A DNA stretch of 64,000 nucleotides, from the NCBI GenBank assembly GCA_040220875.1, contig JAVJVX010000005.1, positions 372,001 to 436,000 on the forward strand, read 5' to 3'. The position numbers and the translations under genes were made by a program. Below are positions 48,399 through 57,287 of the stretch, piece by piece (the stretch's first letter is position 1; the number at the start of each line of letters is the position of its first letter). Origin of the DNA: Alphaproteobacteria bacterium. GTDB lineage: Bacteria > Pseudomonadota > Alphaproteobacteria > JAVJVX01. Below the pieces are notes generated by a model. The model ran no database searches, was not told the DNA's origin, and worked only from the letters and a program-made list of their open reading frames with translations.

Positions 48399-48923
48399 TC
48401 ATTTAGGGGTCCGCGCGCCCACATAAAAGGCTTCGATCAGGATCAGTATCACGCCAGTGGTAATGCAAAAATCAGCCAAATTAAAGGCGGGCCAATGGAA
48501 CCCCGCCAGGTGGAAATCGAGAAAATCAGCCACCGCGCCGAAGCGGAGCCGGTCGATCACATTGCCCAATGCGCCGCCCGCGACCAGCCCCGTGCCGGCC
48601 GCGATCCAGCCATTCGCCCGGCCGACCCGGGCGAGACGGACCAGCCAGAGGATGAGCCCCGTCACGATGGCAAGGGCGAGGCCGGTCAGGAGCCAGGGAG
48701 CGCGAGGATCGTCCGACGCGAACAGGCTGAAGCTCACACCCGGATTCCAGGCGAGGACGAGATTGAAGAACCCGGTGACCTCGATCACGCGCGGCGGGCG
48801 CATCACCTGTTCGAGAATGATGTATTTGCTCGCCTGATCCAGCAGAACGACGAGTGCCGCCAGAAGAGCCGCCGTCGTGACCGGGCCGGGCCGGGTCCCC
48901 GCGCGGCATATCGGGCCGGTCAT
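48399..48923 (-). CDS. lspA: Lipoprotein signal peptidase (signal peptidase II)
   Basis: Aspartyl protease of the inner membrane that removes prolipoprotein signal peptides. The 174-aa protein has four helices. Catalytic aspartates are D124 in GGALGNVIDRLRFGAVADFLDFH and D151 in FNLADFCI; VVLLDQASKYI and LAWNPGVSFSLFA are the other conserved boxes. The start overlaps the ileS stop as ATGA, the usual ileS-lspA pair. Two lipoproteins in this window are likely clients. Confidence 0.96.
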   Translation of the reverse strand: MTGPICRAGTRPGPVTTAALLAALVVLLDQASKYIILEQVMRPPRVIEVTGFFNLVLAWNPGVSFSLFASDDPRAPWLLTGLALAIVTGLILWLVRLARVGRANGWIAAGTGLVAGGALGNVIDRLRFGAVADFLDFHLAGFHWPAFNLADFCITTGVILILIEAFYVGARTPK

Positions 48924-51775
48924 GCGCGTCGGTCTTTCGCGGACCCGTCCGGCGCCGAGATTTCCGCCACCGCCTCCCGGCACCGCCCGCATAACGCGCC
49001 CGCCTCCGACACTTCGGGAAGGATGCGCCAGCACCGACCGCATTTCTCGCCCGCCGCCCGGCGCGGCCAGACCGTGACCCCGCTGACATCGGGGAGTGTA
49101 AACCCGTCATCCGGCTGGGCTCTGTCCGGCGGACGGACATCGATGTCCGAAGCGATCGAGACCTCTGCGAGATCGACACCCTCCAGCGCCTCCAGATAGG
49201 CGCTCTCGACGGTGACCAGCGGGGCTGCTTCGAGCGACGAGCGAAGGCGCTTCTCCGCCCGTTCGCGTTCGAGCGCGCCGGTCACGACGCGACGCAGGTC
49301 GCGCACCCGCGCCCATTTTGCCGCCAGCGCATCATCGCGCCAGCCCGTACCGGGGGCTTCGAAAGTTTCGAGATGGACGCTGACATCCTCACCATCGCCA
49401 TAGCGCGTGAGCCAGGCTTCCTCGGCCGTGAAGCAGAGTACCGGCGCCAGCCAGCGCACAAGGAAACGGAACAGAATGTCGAGCACGGTTTGCGCCGATC
49501 GCCGGCGCAGGCTGGACGGGGCATCGCAATACAGCGCGTCCTTGCGAATATCGAAATAGAAGGCGGAAAGGTCGACGGTGCAGAAATTGTGCAACTCGTG
49601 ATAAAAGCCGTGGAAATCATAGACCGCAAAGGACCGGCGCATCAGCGCGTCGAGCTCCCACAGCCGGTGCAGCACCCAGCGCTCCAGTTCGGGCATGTCG
49701 ACGATCTGGACCGCGCCGCCAGCGTCATATCCGTCGAGATTGCCCAGCAGATAGCGCAGCGTGTTACGCAGCCGGCGGTAGTAATCCGCATGCTGCTTGA
49801 CGATATCCGGGCCGACCCTCAGATCCTCGGTGTAATCCGAGAGCGCCACCCAGAGCCTGAGCACATCGGCGCCGTGCTGGGCGACCACATCCTGGGGCGG
49901 GGTATCGTTGCCGCGCGACTTCGACATCTTGTAGCCCTGCTCGTCGAGCAGGAAGCCATGGGTCAGGACCTGTTCATACGGCGCGCGGCCGCGCGTGCCG
50001 CAGGATTCGAGAAGGGAAGACTGGAACCAGCCGCGATGCTGGTCCGAGCCCTCTAGATACAGCGTCGCGGGCCAGGCGAGCTCGTCACGCGCCTCGAGGA
50101 CGAAGCTGTGCGTGACACCACTGTCGAACCACACATCCAGAATATCGAAGACCTGCTCGAAATCGGCCGGATCATACTCGGGCGCAAGAAACCGCTCGGC
50201 CGGGCTGGCGAACCAGGCATCCGCGCCTTCCGCCTCGACCGCCTCGGCGATCCGATCCAGCACCTTCTGGTCGCGCAGCGGCGCACCGGTTTCCTTGTTC
50301 GCGAACACCGTGATGGGCACGCCCCAGGCGCGCTGGCGCGAGACACACCAGTCTGGCCTGGTCGCCACCATGGACCGAAGGCGGTTGCGCCCGCCTTCGG
50401 GGAAGAAGGCGGTCGCGTCGATGGCGGCAAGCGCACGCTCGCGGAGATTGTTCGCCGACATCGAGATGAACCATTGCGGCGTGGTGCGATAGATGAGCGG
50501 CGCCTTGGAGCGCCAGGAATGGGGATAGCTGTGGCGGAGCTTCCCCTGCGCCAGCAGGTGGCCGCTTGCTCGTAGCGCCTCGACGATGGGCGCATCCGCC
50601 TTGAAGACATGAACACCGCCCACGATCGGAACATGTGCGTAGAACAGGCCGTCCGGCCCGACCGTCCGGGGGACTTCAAGGCCGAAGCGCTGGCCGACAA
50701 CGAAATCCTCTTCGCCGTGGCCGGGCGCGGTGTGGACGAACCCCGTGCCCTGTTCGGTCGTGACATGCTCGCCCGGCAGAAGGGGCACGGTAAAATCGCC
50801 ATAACCCTTTTCATGCAACGGATGGCGGCAGATGACCCCCTCGAGGTCAGCGCCCCGGTATCCGCCCAGCCGCCGCCAGCCGGTCACATGGCAGGCGGCC
50901 AGCACGTCATCAACCAGCGCCCGGGCGATCAGCAACCGGGCATGCGGCTTGGCCGTGGCGCCATCTTCGACCGAAGTCACCTCGACCAGCTCGTAATCGA
51001 TCTCCTCGCCATAAGCGATGGCGCGGTTCCCTGGCATGGTCCAGGGCGTCGTCGTCCAGATGAGCACCTCGGCGCCGGCGAGCGCGGCCAGGGGTGTTTC
51101 CGCGACCGGAAACCCCACGTGGATGGTCGTCGACGTGTGATCGTGATACTCGACTTCCGCCTCGGCCAGCGCGGTCTTTTCCACCACCGACCACATGACG
51201 GGTTTTTCGCCGCGATAAAGCCCGCCATTCATGATGAACTTGCCAAGCTCGCGCACGATCTGCGCTTCCGCGGCAAAGGCCATGGTGGTGTAGGGGTTCT
51301 CCCAGTCACCCGTCACCCCGAGGCGCTGGAACTCATCCGACTGGACGCTGATCCATTTCTCCGCGAATTCTCGACATTCGCGCCGGAATTCGATCACCGG
51401 CACATCGTCCTTGTTTTTGCCCGCCGCCCGGTAGCGCTCCTCCACCTTCCATTCGATCGGCAGCCCGTGGCAGTCCCAGCCGGGCACGTAGACGGCGTTC
51501 TTCCCCAGCATCTGCTGCGAGCGATTGATCAGATCCTTGAGGACCTTGTTGAGCGCATGGCCCATATGCAAATGGCCGTTGGCGTAAGGCGGGCCGTCGT
51601 GCAGGATGAATTTCTCCCGCCCGGCAGCGCCTTTCAGGGTCCGCGCGCGGAGATCCATGGCAGCCCAGCGCGTCAGCAGCTCGGGCTCCCGCCCGGGCAG
51701 GTTCGCCTTCATGGGAAAATCGGTCCGAGGCAGGAAGACCGTTGACTTGTAATCGGGTTTTTTCTCGTCGGTCAT
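48920..51775 (-). CDS. ileS: Isoleucine-tRNA ligase
   Basis: Charges tRNA-Ile. The 951-aa class I synthetase has the HIGH motif in PYANGHLHMGH (63-73), WDCHGLPIEWKVE, an editing domain (IWTTTPWTMPGNRAIAYG), KMSKS in GYKMSKSRGND, and a C-terminal zinc finger (CGRCW and CGRCR). The ATG at 51775 gives the usual N-terminus (MTDEKKPDYKSTVFLPRTDFPMK). ribF lies 98 bases upstream on the same strand; ribF-ileS-lspA is a widely conserved order. Confidence 0.97.
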   Translation of the reverse strand: MTDEKKPDYKSTVFLPRTDFPMKANLPGREPELLTRWAAMDLRARTLKGAAGREKFILHDGPPYANGHLHMGHALNKVLKDLINRSQQMLGKNAVYVPGWDCHGLPIEWKVEERYRAAGKNKDDVPVIEFRRECREFAEKWISVQSDEFQRLGVTGDWENPYTTMAFAAEAQIVRELGKFIMNGGLYRGEKPVMWSVVEKTALAEAEVEYHDHTSTTIHVGFPVAETPLAALAGAEVLIWTTTPWTMPGNRAIAYGEEIDYELVEVTSVEDGATAKPHARLLIARALVDDVLAACHVTGWRRLGGYRGADLEGVICRHPLHEKGYGDFTVPLLPGEHVTTEQGTGFVHTAPGHGEEDFVVGQRFGLEVPRTVGPDGLFYAHVPIVGGVHVFKADAPIVEALRASGHLLAQGKLRHSYPHSWRSKAPLIYRTTPQWFISMSANNLRERALAAIDATAFFPEGGRNRLRSMVATRPDWCVSRQRAWGVPITVFANKETGAPLRDQKVLDRIAEAVEAEGADAWFASPAERFLAPEYDPADFEQVFDILDVWFDSGVTHSFVLEARDELAWPATLYLEGSDQHRGWFQSSLLESCGTRGRAPYEQVLTHGFLLDEQGYKMSKSRGNDTPPQDVVAQHGADVLRLWVALSDYTEDLRVGPDIVKQHADYYRRLRNTLRYLLGNLDGYDAGGAVQIVDMPELERWVLHRLWELDALMRRSFAVYDFHGFYHELHNFCTVDLSAFYFDIRKDALYCDAPSSLRRRSAQTVLDILFRFLVRWLAPVLCFTAEEAWLTRYGDGEDVSVHLETFEAPGTGWRDDALAAKWARVRDLRRVVTGALERERAEKRLRSSLEAAPLVTVESAYLEALEGVDLAEVSIASDIDVRPPDRAQPDDGFTLPDVSGVTVWPRRAAGEKCGRCWRILPEVSEAGALCGRCREAVAEISAPDGSAKDRRA

Positions 51776-51873
51776 GATGCGGCGGTCGGACAGCCCCTGG
51801 CGGAAGATCAGCGGAAAGTTGGACGAAAAGGGTCGGGCGGAAAATTCGGGCGAGGATTCATTCGAGCGAAGGT

Positions 51874-52863
51874 TCAGAGGAAAATTTCGCTTTGTATCGC
51901 GCTCGGGTCCAGCCCTTCCTCGTGCCTGCGGGCTAGCACGGCCCGTGCCCGCGCGCAATCCTTGGAAATCTGGGCTTTCAGCGCATCGAGCCCGTCGAAT
52001 TTGACTTCGCCGCGGAGGAAATCAATCAGCTGGACGCGCAGGTGCTCGCCGTAAATGTCCGCATCGAAGCCGAAGAGATGCACCTCCAGCGAGCTATGCG
52101 CCGTGCCGATCGTGGGCCTTTTACCGAAATTGGCCACCCCGTCATACCAGACCGTTTCCTCCCCCCGGTCGACGCCGGCCCGCACGGCGTAGACCCCCAT
52201 CGCGGGGCGGAGCTGCTCGTCGAGGAACAAATTCGCCGTCGGAAACCCGATCGTGCGGCCGCGCGCGTCGCCCTGTTCGACCCGGCCCTCCACTTCCCAC
52301 CAGCGGCCAAGAAGGGCGGCGGCGGGACCGACCTCGCCCCTGCGCAGATATTCGCGCGCACGGGTCGAGGAATAGACCTCGCCATTCGGCCCCGCCACCG
52401 CTGATACCGCAGTCACGGTGAAGCCGTGGCTGTCCGCGCCGGCCATCAGTAAATCGGCGCTGCCACCGCGGTCGCGCCCGAAAACAAAGTCATAGCCCAC
52501 GACCAGATGGCGGGCCTCGAGGCCGCCGGCCAGAACGTCGGTGATGAAGGCATCCGCCGTCAGGCCGGCGAGCGCGGCATCGAAATGAACGGCGACAAGA
52601 AATTCGACGCCAAGCGCCTCCATATACCTGGCCTTGAGGCGAAAGGGCGTGAGACGGAAGGGCGGCGCATCGGGCTGGAAATGACGCCTCGGGTGGGGCT
52701 CGAAGGTGAGGACGGAAAACCTGAGCCCCTTCTCGCGGGCGGTTTCGCGGGCGGTCCTGATAACCTGCTGATGGCCGAGATGGACGCCGTCGAAATTACC
52801 CACCGCCACGCATCCGCCGCGGGCCTCCGGCGGCAGGCCGGTATGGTGGCGGAAGATCTTCAT
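51874..52863 (-). CDS. ribF: Bifunctional riboflavin kinase/FAD synthetase
   Basis: Makes FMN and then FAD from riboflavin. The 329-aa protein has the N-terminal nucleotidyltransferase domain with GGCVAVGNFDGVHLGHQQVI (about 16-35) and FEPHPRRHF, and the C-terminal flavokinase domain with GRTIGFPTANLFLDEQLRPAMGVYAVRAG and EVHLFGFDADIYGEHLRVQLIDFLRGEVKFDGLDALKAQISKD. Its products serve the flavoproteins in this region and, indirectly, UbiD's prenylated FMN. Confidence 0.96.
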   Translation of the reverse strand: MKIFRHHTGLPPEARGGCVAVGNFDGVHLGHQQVIRTARETAREKGLRFSVLTFEPHPRRHFQPDAPPFRLTPFRLKARYMEALGVEFLVAVHFDAALAGLTADAFITDVLAGGLEARHLVVGYDFVFGRDRGGSADLLMAGADSHGFTVTAVSAVAGPNGEVYSSTRAREYLRRGEVGPAAALLGRWWEVEGRVEQGDARGRTIGFPTANLFLDEQLRPAMGVYAVRAGVDRGEETVWYDGVANFGKRPTIGTAHSSLEVHLFGFDADIYGEHLRVQLIDFLRGEVKFDGLDALKAQISKDCARARAVLARRHEEGLDPSAIQSEIFL

Positions 52864-52956
52864 GCGCGCGGTCCTGGTGCGGTTCTCGGGGAATCGGGAC
52901 GCCGGGCGTCTCTTATGAAGCCCGGCTTACTATCCGTCAATCTGCCGCCCGGCTCG

Positions 52957-53400
52957 TCAATCGGCGCGCGAGCGCACCATCAGCCTGGCCTCGCCCTCCA
53001 GCACCACCTTGTCCCCGACCGAACAGACGGTCGAGAAAACCGCGCGCTTCCGCGCCGGGTCGATTGCCGTGACCGTGACCTCGGTGACCACGGTGGCGCC
53101 GATCGGCACCGGGGCCTTGAAGCGCAAATCCTGGGAGACGTAGATCGCGCCGGGCCCCGGCAGCTTCATGCCGAGGACCGCCGAGATATGGCTCGCCGTG
53201 AGTATCCCGTGGACGATCGGCCGCTCGAACGGGGTCGTCGCCGCATAATCCGCATCCAGATGCACGGGGTTCATATCGCCCGAAATACTCGCAAACGTGG
53301 CAACATCGTTGGCGGTGATTTCCCGTGTCATCCGGGCGCTCTGACCGACCGACAGGTCCTCCAGGAAAAGCCCCGTATTCTGGGGCGCGAGGGTGTCCAT
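52957..53400 (-). CDS. MaoC-like (R)-specific enoyl-CoA hydratase family protein
   Basis: A 147-aa single hot-dog-fold protein. The hydratase-2 motif is visible as ATFASISGDMNPVHLDADYAATTPFERPIVHGILTASHISAVLG, with Asp and His at the catalytic positions. Such proteins hydrate enoyl-CoA or enoyl-ACP, in fatty acid turnover or PHA precursor supply; the acyl substrate is not predictable here. It lies 93 bases upstream of ribF and opens this minus-strand run. Confidence 0.9.
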   Translation of the reverse strand: MDTLAPQNTGLFLEDLSVGQSARMTREITANDVATFASISGDMNPVHLDADYAATTPFERPIVHGILTASHISAVLGMKLPGPGAIYVSQDLRFKAPVPIGATVVTEVTVTAIDPARKRAVFSTVCSVGDKVVLEGEARLMVRSRAD

Positions 53401-53505
53401 ATACGCATCTCCAATCTGGCGCTTTTGTAATCTGACGCTTCCGCAGGGCTGACGCTTCCACGGGGCCGGTCATTCCCGGCCCGCGCCCCGGCGGCACTCA
53501 TATTT

Positions 53506-53535
53506 TTGCACCGCAAAAAGCGGCGCCACTATAGG
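53506..53535 (+). promoter_or_regulatory. Candidate sigma-70 promoter for the 84-aa protein
   Basis: TTGCAC (53506-53511) is followed after 18 bases by TATAGG (53530-53535). A start near 53542 would give a leader of about 155 bases that contains three hairpins. The spacer includes CGCAAAAAGCG. Confidence 0.35.
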
Positions 53536-53620
53536 AAAGCGGTCCGGGCGCGACAAGCGCCGGGGGACCCGAAAATCCCGCCATTTTCCCCCGTCCCCCG
53601 GCCGGCAAGGGCGCGCATTA

Positions 53621-53675
53621 ACCGGATCGCAACCGGTATTTCCCAATACTGGGAGGTCAGCCCGGCAAGCCGGGC
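53621..53675 (+). promoter_or_regulatory. Three adjacent hairpins in the leader of the 84-aa protein gene
   Basis: Stem 1: ACCGG (53621-53625) with CCGGT (53633-53637). Stem 2: TCCCA (53641-53645) with TGGGA (53650-53654), loop ATAC. Stem 3: GCCCGGC (53660-53666) with GCCGGGC (53669-53675). All are perfect and they end 21 bases before the ATG. No T-run follows. They do not match a riboswitch class that I recognise. Confidence 0.45.
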
Positions 53676-53696
53676 CGTAACGTCAGGGATCAGGAC

Positions 53697-53951
53697 ATGC
53701 TCGATTTCCAGAACCGCCGCCAGGGTCATGTTGTCTCGAAGATACCGCCCAAGGTGCCGAAGGTGAGGGAATTCGCCGAAATCACCATGCAGGACGGCGT
53801 TTCCATGGCGGGCTACGTCTTTGTCGAGGCGACCTTGCGGATTCAGGACCTGCTCAACGGCCCCAATCACTTTTTCCCCTTTATCAGCGAAACCGGCGAG
53901 ATCCAGCTGATCAACAAGGCGCATGTGATCCGCGTCCGCCCGGCGGACTAG
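53697..53951 (+). CDS. Small hypothetical protein, 84 aa
   Basis: I do not recognise this with certainty. It reads as a small beta-rich soluble protein: FAEITMQDGVSMAGYVFVEATLRIQDLLNGPNHFFPFISETGEIQLINKAHVIRVRP. The shape (strand, GYVFVE strand, xxDLLN-xxxxFFPF, then INKAHVIRV) resembles small DUF families with an SH3/LSM-like barrel, such as DUF6812. AGGGATCAGGAC before the ATG supplies a ribosome site. It has no signal peptide or helix. Structured leader and own promoter candidate upstream. Confidence 0.7.
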   Translation: MLDFQNRRQGHVVSKIPPKVPKVREFAEITMQDGVSMAGYVFVEATLRIQDLLNGPNHFFPFISETGEIQLINKAHVIRVRPAD

Positions 53952-54017
53952 GCGCGCCGGCCAGACCCGCCCACTGGCTTCCCGGCTCGCCGCCCGCTAT
54001 CCTCCCGGCCCGTCTTC

Positions 54018-54027
54018 CCCCCCCCCC
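54018..54027 (+). repeat. C10 homopolymer tract just before the NUDIX gene
   Basis: Ten C residues in a row, followed by GGG, end 11 bases before the NUDIX ATG (54039). Runs of this length are prone to slippage and to sequencing error. It lies in the ribosome-binding zone rather than in a coding region. Confidence 0.8.
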
Positions 54028-54038
54028 GGGATGCCCCG

Positions 54039-54500
54039 ATGCGCCGCGATTATCCGCCCCATCCCCTGCCAGCCGTCGGCGTCGTCGTCTGGCGTCAGGA
54101 CCGGGTGCTGCTGGTGCGCCGGAATAAGCCACCCCGAGCCGGCGACTGGAGCCTGCCGGGCGGCGCGCAGCATCCGGGCGAGACGGTGCGCGAGGCGGCG
54201 ATGCGCGAGGTCCGCGAAGAGACCGGGCTCGATATCGAGGTCGGGCGGCTGATCGATGTGGTGGATTTCATCGAACACGACGAGGCGGGGCAGGTCTGCT
54301 TTCACTACGTGCTGATCGATCTGGAGGGCGAGGCGCCGGTCGGCGAGGCGGTCGCGGGTGACGATGTCGGCGAGGTGTGCTGGGCAAGCCCCGCCGCGCT
54401 TGCCGATTTCGGCCTGTGGTCCGAGACGGTGCGGGTGATCGAGATATCGGCCCGGCGGCGGGCCGGCCGGTCACGCACGCAAGACGGAGAGAGGCCGTAA
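54039..54500 (+). CDS. NUDIX hydrolase
   Basis: A 153-aa protein with a complete NUDIX box, G42-X5-E48-X7-R56-E-V-R-E60-E61-X-G63-L64, after a strand stretch VGVVVWRQDRVLLVRRNKPPRAGDWSLPGG. This type cleaves nucleoside diphosphates linked to other groups; ADP-ribose or a capped nucleotide are likely but not proven. The C-terminal 20 residues are basic and variable. The start lies 11 bases after a C10 tract. Confidence 0.92.
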   Translation: MRRDYPPHPLPAVGVVVWRQDRVLLVRRNKPPRAGDWSLPGGAQHPGETVREAAMREVREETGLDIEVGRLIDVVDFIEHDEAGQVCFHYVLIDLEGEAPVGEAVAGDDVGEVCWASPAALADFGLWSETVRVIEISARRRAGRSRTQDGERP

Positions 54501-54560
54501 TTTCCGCGCTCTCGCGAATGGAGCATTGCGCTCGCCGCCAAACAAAGCTTAGCTGGACCG

Positions 54561-54908
54561 ATGATGACATCCTTTCCCCGCCAACTTCTCCCGGTCCTCC
54601 TGCTCCCCTTGCTTGTCTCGGCCTGCTGGCCGTGGGGCGAACCGCGATGGCGGCATCCGGGCGTGTCAGACGCGCAATTCGTCGAATACGTGCGCCAGTG
54701 CGAAGAGCGCGCCCAGGCGATCGTGGCGCGCGACAAGGAAATCGACTACGACCGCGAAATCTCTTCGCCGCCCGATTACGACCGTCGTGGAACCGGGGAA
54801 TTGCAGGAGCAGATGACCGAACTGGGCTACGACAAGAGTTTCGACAAAATGGTCAATCGCTGCCTCGAAGGATACGGCTTCCGCAAGGTCCGCTCCTGGC
54901 CCTGGTAG
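54561..54908 (+). CDS. Small predicted lipoprotein, 115 aa
   Basis: An N-terminal signal (QLLPVLLLPLLVSAC) with lipobox VSAC and lipidation cysteine C22. The mature part has two more cysteines (in YVRQCEERA and NRCLEGYGF), which could form a disulfide, and a cluster of charged residues. It ends in GYGFRKVRSWPW, similar to short alphaproteobacterial lipoproteins of unknown role. A further ATG is the second codon. It is flanked by the NUDIX gene and an MFS gene on the same strand. Confidence 0.75.
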   Translation: MMTSFPRQLLPVLLLPLLVSACWPWGEPRWRHPGVSDAQFVEYVRQCEERAQAIVARDKEIDYDREISSPPDYDRRGTGELQEQMTELGYDKSFDKMVNRCLEGYGFRKVRSWPW

Positions 54909-54959
54909 CCCGCCCGCGAAATTTGGCCAGCATCCCAAGCCCCGGCCGGACCTGCACTC

Positions 54960-56246
54960 ATGCCGCCGCCGTCATCCTCGCCAACCGCCACACCGCCCCA
55001 GGCTGACCCCCTGGCCGTCGCCGCGCGCGGCTTCGAACCGCGCCGGGCCCTGGTGCCGTTCCTCAGCCCCCGCTGGGCGATGCTGCTCGCGATCATCGCG
55101 AGTGCCGCCGTCGTCGGATTTGCCTTTGGCGCCCTCATCCCCCTGATCGCCATCCTGATGGAGCGCGCCGGCTATTCGGCCGGGATGATCGGGGCCAATG
55201 CCGCCGCCTCCACGCTGGCGATCCTCGTCCTCGCGCCAATGACGCCGCGCATCGCCCGACGCATCGGCACCCTGCCCGCGCTCTACCTGGGCATCGCCCT
55301 GATCGCGCTTCCCACCCTGCTGTTTCCATTCTGGACCGGGTTTACCGGATGGTTCGTGCTGCGCTTTATCGCCGGTATCGGTGTCGCGATCCATTGGGTG
55401 CTGAGCGAAACCTGGGTCAACTACCTGGCCGAAGCGCGGAACCGCGGCAAGGTGATCGCGCTATACGTCACCGTGCTGGCCAGCGGTTTCGCACTGGGCC
55501 CGATGGTGATCACCCTGACGGATCTGGATACCGGCTGGCCCTTCTGGACGATCGGTCTGGCGACCATCGCGGCCGCGCTTCCGCTCTTCGTGCTGGTCCG
55601 TCGGGCGCCCGATCTGTCGGGCCATGACACGGGCGCGTTCCGCCATATCCTCCGCGTGGCGCCCATCGTTGTGCTCGCGGGATTTCTCGCCGGAATCGCG
55701 GATAACGCCAGCTTCGTCCAGCTTCCCGTTTATGGCCTGATGACGGACACGGGCGAACGGTTTGCGCTTGCCATGATCTCGGTCTTCGTGGCCGGCAGCA
55801 TTCTGCTGCAATGGCCGCTTGGCTGGCTCGCCGACCGCTTCGACAAGGCGCGGGTCCTGACCGCCGTCGCCGCGGGCGGCGCGGTGGGGGCGCTGACCCT
55901 GCCCTTCGTGAGCGGCAGTGTCTTGCTCTGGCCCCATCTTCTCGTCTGGGGCGGACTGGCGATCGGTCTTTACAGCCTTTCGCTCGCCTTGCTGGGCAGC
56001 GTGTTCGGACCCGGCGACCTGGCCCGGGCCAACGCAGTGTTCATCTTTGCCTATAACGCGGGCAATTTCATCGGCCCCATCGCGGGCGGCGTGGCGATGG
56101 ACCGGATCGGCGCCACGGGATTGCCGATGGTCCTGTTCACGGTTTATGCGGGACTGGCGGTGGGCGCGGCGCTGATGGCGTCCCATCGGCACAGACGCCT
56201 GCCGCCGCCGCCCGCTATGCCGGGAAACCTGCCGGGCAACGACTAG
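54960..56246 (+). CDS. MFS transporter
   Basis: A 428-aa, 12-helix major facilitator protein. The motif-A-like loop here is RIARRIGTLPALYLG, and the second half has WPLGWLADRFDKARVL. RFIAGIGVAIHWVLSETWVNYLAEARNRGKVIALYVTVLASGFALGPMVI resembles YcaD-like transporters. The substrate cannot be read from sequence. Its first 40 residues are polar and may be cytosolic; the start at 54960 is the first ATG after the lipoprotein gene. Confidence 0.85.
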   Translation: MPPPSSSPTATPPQADPLAVAARGFEPRRALVPFLSPRWAMLLAIIASAAVVGFAFGALIPLIAILMERAGYSAGMIGANAAASTLAILVLAPMTPRIARRIGTLPALYLGIALIALPTLLFPFWTGFTGWFVLRFIAGIGVAIHWVLSETWVNYLAEARNRGKVIALYVTVLASGFALGPMVITLTDLDTGWPFWTIGLATIAAALPLFVLVRRAPDLSGHDTGAFRHILRVAPIVVLAGFLAGIADNASFVQLPVYGLMTDTGERFALAMISVFVAGSILLQWPLGWLADRFDKARVLTAVAAGGAVGALTLPFVSGSVLLWPHLLVWGGLAIGLYSLSLALLGSVFGPGDLARANAVFIFAYNAGNFIGPIAGGVAMDRIGATGLPMVLFTVYAGLAVGAALMASHRHRRLPPPPAMPGNLPGND

Positions 56247-56343
56247 ACCCGGCCGGAGACGCGCGGGTCCTACCCCGGCGCCGGCCAATCTCCTATCCTT
56301 GCCGACGGCGAGGGGCGAGGCGAGACGAAGCAGGGAGAACTGG

Positions 56344-56388
56344 ATGAGGCCGCGGGGTCATCCCTTTAACCGAACGGGGCGGGCGTGA
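56344..56388 (+). other. 14-residue leader ORF overlapping the DehI-like start
   Basis: ATG 56344 has a good AGGGAG box six bases upstream and codes for MRPRGHPFNRTGRA. Its TGA overlaps the GTG of the next gene as GTGA. The downstream GTG itself has only a weak G-rich stretch. Either translation of the next gene is coupled to this leader, or a one- or two-base indel separates them. Confidence 0.35.
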
Positions 56389-57287
56389 ACGAGAAATCGC
56401 AAGCGCCCGGCGCGCTGCCCGAAATTGCGGAAGCCGACGCAACCGGTACGACCAGGCGCATTTTCGAGGATTTCAAGCAGGTACTGGGGGTGCCCGCGGT
56501 CAATACGCTGCTGCGCCATTTCGCCACCATTCCGGGTTGCCTCGAATGGGTCTGGGCGGAATGGCGCCCGCTGTACCTCGAAGGCAGCCTCACCCGCGCC
56601 GCCACCCGGTTGCTGGCCGAAACCCCTGTTCCGCAAACCCGTCCGCTCGAACCGGGCGAGTATTCGGCCATCGGGCTGGATGACGAGGCCCGGGCCGGAA
56701 TTGCGGCAGTCCTTGATTTTTATCTCCGGGCCAACCCGGTCAACCTGATCGCCCTCCTCTATCTTCTCGATCGCATCGACGGGCCAGGCGCGGCCCCGAG
56801 CCTGCCCGAGGAGGGTGCGCCCACAGGGCAACCGGCAGGCCCCCGGGCCGGGCCGCCGCTCCCGCCCCTCCGGCGCCTCGAGGACATGGCGCCGGCGACG
56901 GCGGACGCGGTGCGCCGCCTGACCGCGCTCGGCGCCGGCGAGCAATCGACCATGATCCCCGGCCTCTATCGCCATCTGGCCAACTGGCCGGGGCTGCTTC
57001 CGGCTCTGGCGGCGCCGCTGGCCACGATCAGCCGCTCCGGAGACATAGAGCGCGCGGCCGCGACAATGGAAGAGAACGCGCGCGCCTGCGCCCGTCGGCT
57101 CGGCCCCGAGACCCAGCCCGCACCCGCGGCCCTTTCGTGCTGTCCGCCCCCCCGGGGCCGGGCGCGGGACCGGTTTTTGGATTTCGCCCGCCCCTTTCCG
57201 CGCACCATCGCCCGCATGACAGTGACCGCGCGGGTGATCGACGCGCTTCTCGGCGGCGGGACCAACGGGCGGGAGACGCAAAATTGA
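56385..57287 (+). CDS. DehI-like protein (group I 2-haloacid dehalogenase/halocarboxylic acid dehydrogenase family)
   Basis: A 300-aa all-helical protein. Two similar halves are visible: VNTLLRHFATIPGCLEWVWAEWRPLYLEGSL in the first and IPGLYRHLANWPGLLPALAAPLATISRSGD in the second, as expected for the pseudo-dimer fold of DehI. DehI removes halogen from D- and L-2-haloacids, but many relatives in unhalogenated settings have unknown roles. I cannot place the catalytic Asp/Asn pair with confidence. The middle (about 135-165) is Pro/Gly-rich. GTG start, coupled to a leader ORF. Confidence 0.7.
   Translation: MNEKSQAPGALPEIAEADATGTTRRIFEDFKQVLGVPAVNTLLRHFATIPGCLEWVWAEWRPLYLEGSLTRAATRLLAETPVPQTRPLEPGEYSAIGLDDEARAGIAAVLDFYLRANPVNLIALLYLLDRIDGPGAAPSLPEEGAPTGQPAGPRAGPPLPPLRRLEDMAPATADAVRRLTALGAGEQSTMIPGLYRHLANWPGLLPALAAPLATISRSGDIERAAATMEENARACARRLGPETQPAPAALSCCPPPRGRARDRFLDFARPFPRTIARMTVTARVIDALLGGGTNGRETQN

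Noticed and set aside
54031-54252. Alternative frame starting at the ATG at 54031 before the NUDIX gene
   Set aside because: It lacks the NUDIX box and gives a Cys/Arg-rich product; the frame from 54039 carries the full motif.
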